Assembly (NCBI GenBank): GCA_017998095.1
Contig: JAGODU010000152.1
Coordinates: 1-9,474 of the forward strand
DNA length: 9,474 nucleotides
Reading direction: 5' to 3'
Origin: Prolixibacteraceae bacterium
GTDB taxonomy: Bacteria; Bacteroidota; Bacteroidia; Bacteroidales; Prolixibacteraceae
Below are positions 7,892 to 9,474 of this stretch, one piece after another; position 1 is the first letter of the stretch; every line of letters starts with the position of its first letter. A program made the position numbers and the translations under genes. Below the pieces are notes generated by a model. It had not been told where the DNA came from and ran no database searches. It worked only from the letters and a program-made list of their open reading frames with translations.

Positions 7892-8686
7892 ATGAAAAGA
7901 TTAAGCGTTTTTTTCCTTACCCTGATGTTACTTGCATCATTATTTCAATCTTGCGAAAAAGATACAATACCTCCGGTACCTGTATTGCCCCCTGAAAGTT
8001 CTTTTTCAATTGACTATGAGGATTATAACAACAACAAGAGTACTGTCTTACTGATTGAAAACTGGCTTTACAGTTCAATGAATGTAGGATTCTTCAGTGT
8101 TATTGCTTCTACTTCTATGACTATACCTTCAATTGCTTTCAGAGAATCATTCAATCACGAACCCACTTACATAGGAGATCAGACGTGGCAATGGAACTAT
8201 GAATTTCCTGCTATCGGTTCAACATACTATGCAACGTTAAATGGGATTACACTCAGGAAGCAAAAAGTAAAATGGGAAATGTATATTGACAAAGTCGGAG
8301 ATAATGGATTTAATGATTTCCTTTGGTTCGAAGGCACAGTAGTTGATTCAACAAAAGCGGACTGGTTTGTTTACGAAAATCCGGCAGCCAGTCAATTAAT
8401 TCTTCAACTAAGCTGGAACTCTTCACCTGATCATAAAACATCTGAGCTTAAGCATACTATCGTTACTCAAGATGATGATGACATTAACAGTTATATTATA
8501 AGTGGACAAAATCCAGATAATGAACTTGATCGCTACTTTGAAATATACAGAAGTAATGGTGAAAAACATATCAACATTGAATGGAGTTCAATTAATAAGA
8601 ACGGACGTGTAAAAAGTCCTGACTATTACAAAGATGAAAACTGGCACTGCTGGAATGAAAAACTTATCGATGACTGGTGCGATTAA
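7892..8686 (+). CDS. Lipoprotein of unknown function
   Basis: This is a 264-residue protein with a clear type II signal peptide: basic MKR, a hydrophobic core (FFLTLMLLASL) and a lipobox ending at Cys21 (SLFQSC). EKD directly after the lipidated cysteine is acidic, as is common in Bacteroidetes lipoproteins sent to the outer membrane or cell surface, although it is not a full surface-export signal. A short Pro-rich linker (26-34) leads into a Trp/Tyr-rich, apparently all-beta region with alternating-strand stretches such as TWQWNYEF (98-105) and VKWEMYIDK (126-134). The C-terminus carries two cysteines, in WHCWNEKLIDDWCD (Cys253, Cys263), which might form a disulfide. I do not recognise a named family or an enzymatic motif. 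Its own promoter-like sequence and the 116-bp gap from gltA argue against a role in the TCA operon. Confidence 0.85.
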   Translation: MKRLSVFFLTLMLLASLFQSCEKDTIPPVPVLPPESSFSIDYEDYNNNKSTVLLIENWLYSSMNVGFFSVIASTSMTIPSIAFRESFNHEPTYIGDQTWQWNYEFPAIGSTYYATLNGITLRKQKVKWEMYIDKVGDNGFNDFLWFEGTVVDSTKADWFVYENPAASQLILQLSWNSSPDHKTSELKHTIVTQDDDDINSYIISGQNPDNELDRYFEIYRSNGEKHINIEWSSINKNGRVKSPDYYKDENWHCWNEKLIDDWCD

Positions 8687-8781
8687 AAAACCATGTGCCA
8701 TTTGACTCCTGCAACTGTTACCTGTACAAAGAATAAGAACTTTCATATATTGAATTTTCTCATGAAGCTTTTCAAGATGTT

Positions 8782-9474
8782 TTATACTAACATCGGATCG
8801 TAGCCAATCCTTTCATTTCTGTCGAGACTGTTAATCCTTTGCATATCTTCATCAGAAAGCTGAAAGTCAAAAATCTCTGAATTGGATTTTATCCTTTCAT
8901 ATTTTGTTGATTTAGGAATAGTAAGGATTCCTTTTTGAAGATCCCAGCGTAGAATTATCTGGGCTTCGTTTTTATTATACTTCTTTCCGATTTCTTTCAA
9001 CACCGATTCTTCAAAAGCTTTGCCGAAGATCAGTGGTCCCCAGGCCTGGTAATGAATTCCTTTTGAATGGCAATAATCAACTAAAGTTTGCTGGATCAAA
9101 TAAGGATGATACTCCATTTGATTAATTGCAGGAATAACTTCAGCTTCTGCAAGTAACTTATCAAGATGAACTTTTAAAAAGTTACTTATACCAATGGCTT
9201 TAACTCTTCCTTCATTGTATATTTGTTCAAGGGCTTTCCAGGAATCAAGATATTTACCGGTTACAGGCCAGTGTATCAGATACAAATCAAGATAATCTGT
9301 CCCCAGAAGCTTGCAACTTTTATCATACGCTTTTAAAGTTGATTCATACCCAAGAAAATCGTTCCAGACCTTTGATGTAATGAATAAATCTTCCCTTCTT
9401 ATTCCTGATTCTTTAATTGCACTACCTATTTCTTTTTCATTCTGATAAAGAGTAGCAGTATCAATAAGCTTATA
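8782..9474 (-). CDS. Aldo/keto reductase, AKR5-like (partial, N-terminus outside window)
   Basis: The frame is open from the right edge to the TAA at 8784-8782 and shows 230 residues; the true start lies beyond 9474. The four catalytic residues of the superfamily are present, numbered from the edge: Asp5 and Tyr10 in LIDTATLYQNE, Lys35 in FITSKVWN and His68 in DLYLIHWP. The C-terminal NADPH-binding segment IPKSTKYERIKSN is also clear. These features resemble the 2,5-diketo-gluconate reductase group, which reduces small carbonyl compounds with NADPH; the actual substrate cannot be told. About 30-40 N-terminal residues are missing, judging by a usual length of about 265-280. The gene converges with the lipoprotein gene, with 95 bp between the stops and no clear terminator hairpin. 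Confidence 0.93.
   Translation of the reverse strand, partial: YKLIDTATLYQNEKEIGSAIKESGIRREDLFITSKVWNDFLGYESTLKAYDKSCKLLGTDYLDLYLIHWPVTGKYLDSWKALEQIYNEGRVKAIGISNFLKVHLDKLLAEAEVIPAINQMEYHPYLIQQTLVDYCHSKGIHYQAWGPLIFGKAFEESVLKEIGKKYNKNEAQIILRWDLQKGILTIPKSTKYERIKSNSEIFDFQLSDEDMQRINSLDRNERIGYDPMLV

Noticed and set aside
9283..9285. TTG as the start codon of the aldo/keto reductase
   Set aside because: The frame continues upstream to the window edge with the catalytic Asp, Tyr and Lys motifs, so this TTG is an internal leucine codon in DLYLIHWP.
1..9474. CRISPR arrays, tRNA or rRNA genes, and intact insertion sequences
   Set aside because: No regularly spaced repeats, cloverleaf-like segments or transposase motifs were seen on reading both strands.

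Overview
The window looks like chromosomal DNA from a member of the Bacteroidetes (Bacteroidota), probably a Bacteroidales- or Marinilabiliales-like organism. The evidence is AT-rich DNA, A-rich leaders in place of clear Shine-Dalgarno sites, promoter-like boxes that fit the Bacteroidetes TTTG / TAnnTTTG pattern, a Bacteroidetes-style lipoprotein, and a compact aconitase, isocitrate dehydrogenase and citrate synthase cluster whose aconitase and citrate synthase are of the mitochondrial type. Genus and species cannot be read from the sequence.

Layout. Positions 1-2477 hold two leftward genes. The first (996-2477) encodes a cytoplasmic fusion of an anti-sigma-factor-like (RsbW/HATPase) domain to a GNAT acetyltransferase. 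Downstream of it is the 5' part of a gene for a secreted protein (1-925) that seems to be entering a trypsin-like protease domain where the window ends. Positions 2478-2876 are a divergent intergenic region. It holds a probable promoter for the leftward pair and a striking nested palindrome (2600-2715) with a perfect 29-bp inner stem. Positions 2877-7775 are the rightward operon acn-icd-gltA, with gaps of only 3 and 21 bp. Positions 7892-8686 encode an unnamed outer-membrane-type lipoprotein with its own likely promoter. Positions 8782-9474 hold the C-terminal three quarters of a leftward aldo/keto reductase that continues past the window.

How the genes work together. Citrate synthase, aconitase and isocitrate dehydrogenase form the oxidative entry of the TCA cycle, taking oxaloacetate and acetyl-CoA through citrate and isocitrate to 2-oxoglutarate. 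The isocitrate dehydrogenase has the E. coli Icd fold, but all the residues that hold the NADP 2'-phosphate in the E. coli enzyme are replaced, so it is probably NAD-dependent. The flanking genes have no evident metabolic link to this operon.

Most of the window is ordinary housekeeping sequence. The points that deserve a second look are the nested palindrome, the cofactor-site substitutions in Icd, and the substituted N-box of the anti-sigma/GNAT fusion. I did not find a convincing new multi-gene system.
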